In this document: one piece after another, positions 13,153 to 14,931 of the stretch
Layout of the letters: every line of letters starts with the position of its first letter
How positions within the stretch are numbered: position 1 is the stretch's first letter
Source: Thermoleophilia bacterium
GTDB lineage: Bacteria; Actinomycetota; Thermoleophilia; Gaiellales; Gaiellaceae
Reading direction: 5' to 3'
Assembly (NCBI GenBank): GCA_025934335.1
Contig: JAICYG010000056.1
Coordinates: 1 to 14,931 of the forward strand
DNA length: 14,931 nt
Notes under the pieces: model-generated
Seen by the model: the letters and a program-made list of their open reading frames with translations, nothing else
Database searches by the model: none
What the model was told of the DNA's origin: nothing
Translations under genes and position numbers: made by a program

Positions 13153-13193
13153 GGGGACACGCCCCGAAGGGCCCCGGCTCGGAGGGAGGGGCC
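13153..13193. terminator. GC-rich double hairpin between convergent genes
   Basis: GGGG (13153-13156) pairs with CCCC (13162-13165) around a 5-nt loop. GGCCCC (13170-13175) pairs with GGGGCC (13188-13193) around 12 nt. The position between the stops of the carboxylase alpha gene (13107) and the ABC permease (13203) suggests a bidirectional terminator. There is no U-tract on either side, so the call rests on position and pairing. Confidence 0.45.
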
Positions 13194-13202
13194 GTCGCCG
13201 GT

Positions 13203-13976
13203 CTAAAGACTGCGCTGGTAGGCGCGGAACGTCCGCGTCGCCCAGGCGGCCGTGGCTGCAGAGAGGGCGAGCAGGAAGAGCAGGTGCCAGCCGACGGTCG
13301 ACCACGACGTCCCCGGCAGCACCACCTCGCGCGCGGCGCGCACGCCCCAGTCGACCGGGTTGAACTTCGCCGCGATCTGCATCCAGTGCGGCATCTGCGT
13401 CCGCGCGATCATCGTCGTCGACAGGAAGAGCAGCGGCAGGCCGATGAAGTTCGCCACCGCGATCATCGTCGCCTCCCTCCGCGTCAGCAGGGCGATCGCC
13501 TGCGAGATCCCGGCGAAGGCGCTGTTGACGAGGATCGCCGCGACGATGATCACCACCCAGCCGAGCACGCCCGTGTGGATCCGTACCCCGAGCGCGAGCG
13601 AGACGAGCAGGATCACCACCGCCTGGATCGCCGCGGTGATCGCCGAGCGGACGATCTGCGAGAGAATGATCGAGAACCGCGACGCGGGCGTCGCGAGGAA
13701 GCGCTCGACGACCTTGTGGTCGAGGTCGCTGATCATCGACATGCCGCTCCAGGTCGCGCCGAAGAACGCGTTCATGACGACGATCGCCGGCGCCAGGAAC
13801 GTCACGTACGAACCGGTGCCGAAGCCGCCGAGACGCGTCACGTTCTTGAACAGCTGCCCGTAGAGCACGAGCCACACCATCGGCTGCACGAGGAGCAGCA
13901 CGATCCAGATCGGCTCCCGCATCAGGTTGCGCGCCTGGCGTACCGTCATGAACCACGTGTGACGGAGGACGTTCAC
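13203..13976 (-). CDS. ABC-2 type exporter permease (DrrB-like)
   Basis: Membrane component of an ABC exporter, 257 residues with about six hydrophobic segments, for example WIVLLLVQPMVWLVLYGQLF, YVTFLAPAIVVMNAFFGATW, AVVILLVSLALGV, LGWVVIIVAAILVNSAFAGI, AVANFIGLPLLFLSTTMIA and WHLLFLLALSAATAAWA. The short helix LDHKVVERFLATPASR followed by the DWGVRAAREVV segment is typical of the ABC-2 family, which includes daunorubicin-type efflux and polysaccharide or lipid exporters. The GTG at 13976 is chosen because it overlaps the ATPase stop (GTGA) and begins the conserved LRHTWFMTVRQARNLMREP; an open frame runs further upstream but only antisense to and inside the ATPase gene. It functions as a dimer with the ATPase encoded immediately upstream. 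Substrate is unknown. Confidence 0.92.
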   Translation of the reverse strand: MNVLRHTWFMTVRQARNLMREPIWIVLLLVQPMVWLVLYGQLFKNVTRLGGFGTGSYVTFLAPAIVVMNAFFGATWSGMSMISDLDHKVVERFLATPASRFSIILSQIVRSAITAAIQAVVILLVSLALGVRIHTGVLGWVVIIVAAILVNSAFAGISQAIALLTRREATMIAVANFIGLPLLFLSTTMIARTQMPHWMQIAAKFNPVDWGVRAAREVVLPGTSWSTVGWHLLFLLALSAATAAWATRTFRAYQRSL

Positions 13977-14926
13977 CGGCCGCGGTCCTCGGCGTCGAAG
14001 TCGCGCCCGGTGAAGTGGAGGTAGACGTCGTCGAGCGACGGTCGTGAAACCGCCACCGACTCGACCGCGATGCCCGCGCCGTCGAGCGCCGAGATGATCC
14101 CCGGCAGCGCCCGCCCGCCGTGGTCGACACGGGCGACGACCGTCTGACCGTCGAGCACCTGCTCGGGTCGCGCGCCGACCGACGCGAGCACGCGCTCCGC
14201 CTCCTCGACGGCGCCGTTCGCCACCTCGACGTGCACCGCGTCGCCCTGCAGCCCCTCCTTCAGCTCCGCCGGCGTCCCCTCGACGACCACCTTCCCCCGC
14301 GAGACGATCGCGAGCCGGTCGGCGAGCTGGTCTGCCTCCTCCAGGTAATGCGTCGTCAGCAGGATCGTCAGCGCCTCTGCCTCGGCGAGCCGCGACACCT
14401 CCGACCACATGGCGACGCGTGCCTCCGGGTCGAGCCCGGTCGTCGGCTCGTCGAGGAACAGGACCCGCGGCCGGTGGACGAGGCCCAGCGCGATGTCGAG
14501 CCGGCGGCGCATGCCGCCCGAATAGCCGCGGACGACGCGGTCGGCGGCGTCGGCGATGCCGACCAGCTCGAGCAGCTCGTCGGAGCGTTCACGAAGCTCG
14601 CGTCCGCTCATCCCCTGCACGCGTCCCTGCAGCATCAGGTTCTCGCGGCCGGTGCCGAACTGGTCGACCCCGGAGTCCTGCGGGACGTACCCGATCGCGC
14701 GGCGGACGCTCGCCTGCTGCGTCCGCACATCGTGCCCGGCCACCCGTGCGCTGCCCTCGTCGGGGTGCGTCAGCGTGACGAGCACGCGCACGGTCGTCGA
14801 CTTTCCGGCGCAGTTCGGCCCGAGCAGCCCGAACACCTCGCCCTCGCGCACAGAGAACGTGACACCGTCGAGCGCCTGCACGTCGTCGTAGCGCTTCCGA
14901 AGCTCCTGCACGGTGATCGCTTCCAT
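13973..14926 (-). CDS. ABC exporter ATP-binding protein (DrrA family) with Walker A Gly-to-Cys
   Basis: Nucleotide-binding subunit of 317 residues that powers the permease encoded just downstream. Motifs in order: Walker A GPNCAGKST (36-44), Q-loop region YVPQDSGVD, signature YSGGMRRRLDIALGL, Walker B VLFLDEPTTGLDPEAR, and H-loop LLTTHYLEEAD. The C-terminal segment after about residue 225, ending SLDDVYLHFTGRDF, is the accessory domain seen in DrrA-like antibiotic or lipid exporters. The length is normal. The Walker A motif normally reads GPNGAGKST; here residue 39 is Cys, one base away from Gly (TGC instead of GGC). The invariant Lys42 and Ser43 are intact. The ATG at 14926 begins the conserved N-terminus. 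Only five bases of the window remain upstream, so its promoter is not visible. Confidence 0.93.
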   Translation of the reverse strand: MEAITVQELRKRYDDVQALDGVTFSVREGEVFGLLGPNCAGKSTTVRVLVTLTHPDEGSARVAGHDVRTQQASVRRAIGYVPQDSGVDQFGTGRENLMLQGRVQGMSGRELRERSDELLELVGIADAADRVVRGYSGGMRRRLDIALGLVHRPRVLFLDEPTTGLDPEARVAMWSEVSRLAEAEALTILLTTHYLEEADQLADRLAIVSRGKVVVEGTPAELKEGLQGDAVHVEVANGAVEEAERVLASVGARPEQVLDGQTVVARVDHGGRALPGIISALDGAGIAVESVAVSRPSLDDVYLHFTGRDFDAEDRGR

Positions 14927-14931
14927 CGACG

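Overview
The window is a GC-rich (about 70% by eye), densely packed bacterial chromosome segment. It looks like a deep-branching actinomycete, most likely class Thermoleophilia (Gaiellales/Solirubrobacterales type). This is an inference from three things: high GC with GTG starts and TANNNT leaderless-type promoters; a sporulation-type sigma-H factor beside rlmB and cysS in a high-GC genome; and separate alpha (biotin carboxylase plus BCCP) and beta subunits of an actinobacterial-style acyl-CoA carboxylase. No transposase, integrase, phage gene or CRISPR array is visible.

Layout. 1-4565 (+): the end of a DHA2-type MFS transporter runs with overlapping or near-abutting junctions into a compact glutamyl-tRNA synthetase-like gene, cysS and rlmB. 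A promoter, a palindromic leader, sigH, a small inverted-repeat cluster and tRNA-Thr(UGU) follow. The order cysS-rlmB-sigH is also known from Firmicutes. 4551-6801 (-): a class V PLP enzyme, a 33-codon remnant of a VOC (glyoxalase-fold) gene and a Cys/Met-metabolism PLP enzyme form one coupled operon. It is read from a 27-bp divergent promoter shared with the carboxyltransferase gene. 6829-8406 (+): acyl-CoA carboxylase beta subunit. 8403-10326 (-): a two-gene unit made of a previously unlisted 36-aa membrane peptide ending in a tandem NFTW motif and a membrane GGDEF/HD-GYP protein. 10445-10807 (+): two small genes, a 42-50 aa acidic protein and a 58-aa four-cysteine protein. 10781-11332 (-): pgsA-like phosphatidyltransferase. 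11353-13107 (+): biotin carboxylase/BCCP alpha subunit. 13203-14926 (-): DrrA/DrrB-type ABC exporter, convergent with the alpha subunit.

How the parts work together. The first block is translation housekeeping (aminoacylation, rRNA methylation, tRNA) plus a stationary-phase or developmental-type sigma factor. The alpha and beta carboxylase subunits would form one biotin-dependent acyl-CoA carboxylase although they lie about 3 kb apart. The two PLP enzymes suggest sulfur amino-acid chemistry.

The least ordinary structure is at 10190-10445. The small NFTW peptide has a strong Shine-Dalgarno. The downstream c-di-GMP protein has none, and its ATG lies inside a 9-bp stem that begins at the last base of the peptide's stop codon. 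That arrangement suggests translation of the peptide gates synthesis of the c-di-GMP enzyme. Other points worth a second look are the internally deleted VOC gene that keeps its ribosome-binding site, the Gly-to-Cys change in a Walker A motif, the truncated GluRS with a low-GC palindromic insert, and substitutions in the I-site and metal site of the GGDEF/HD-GYP protein.
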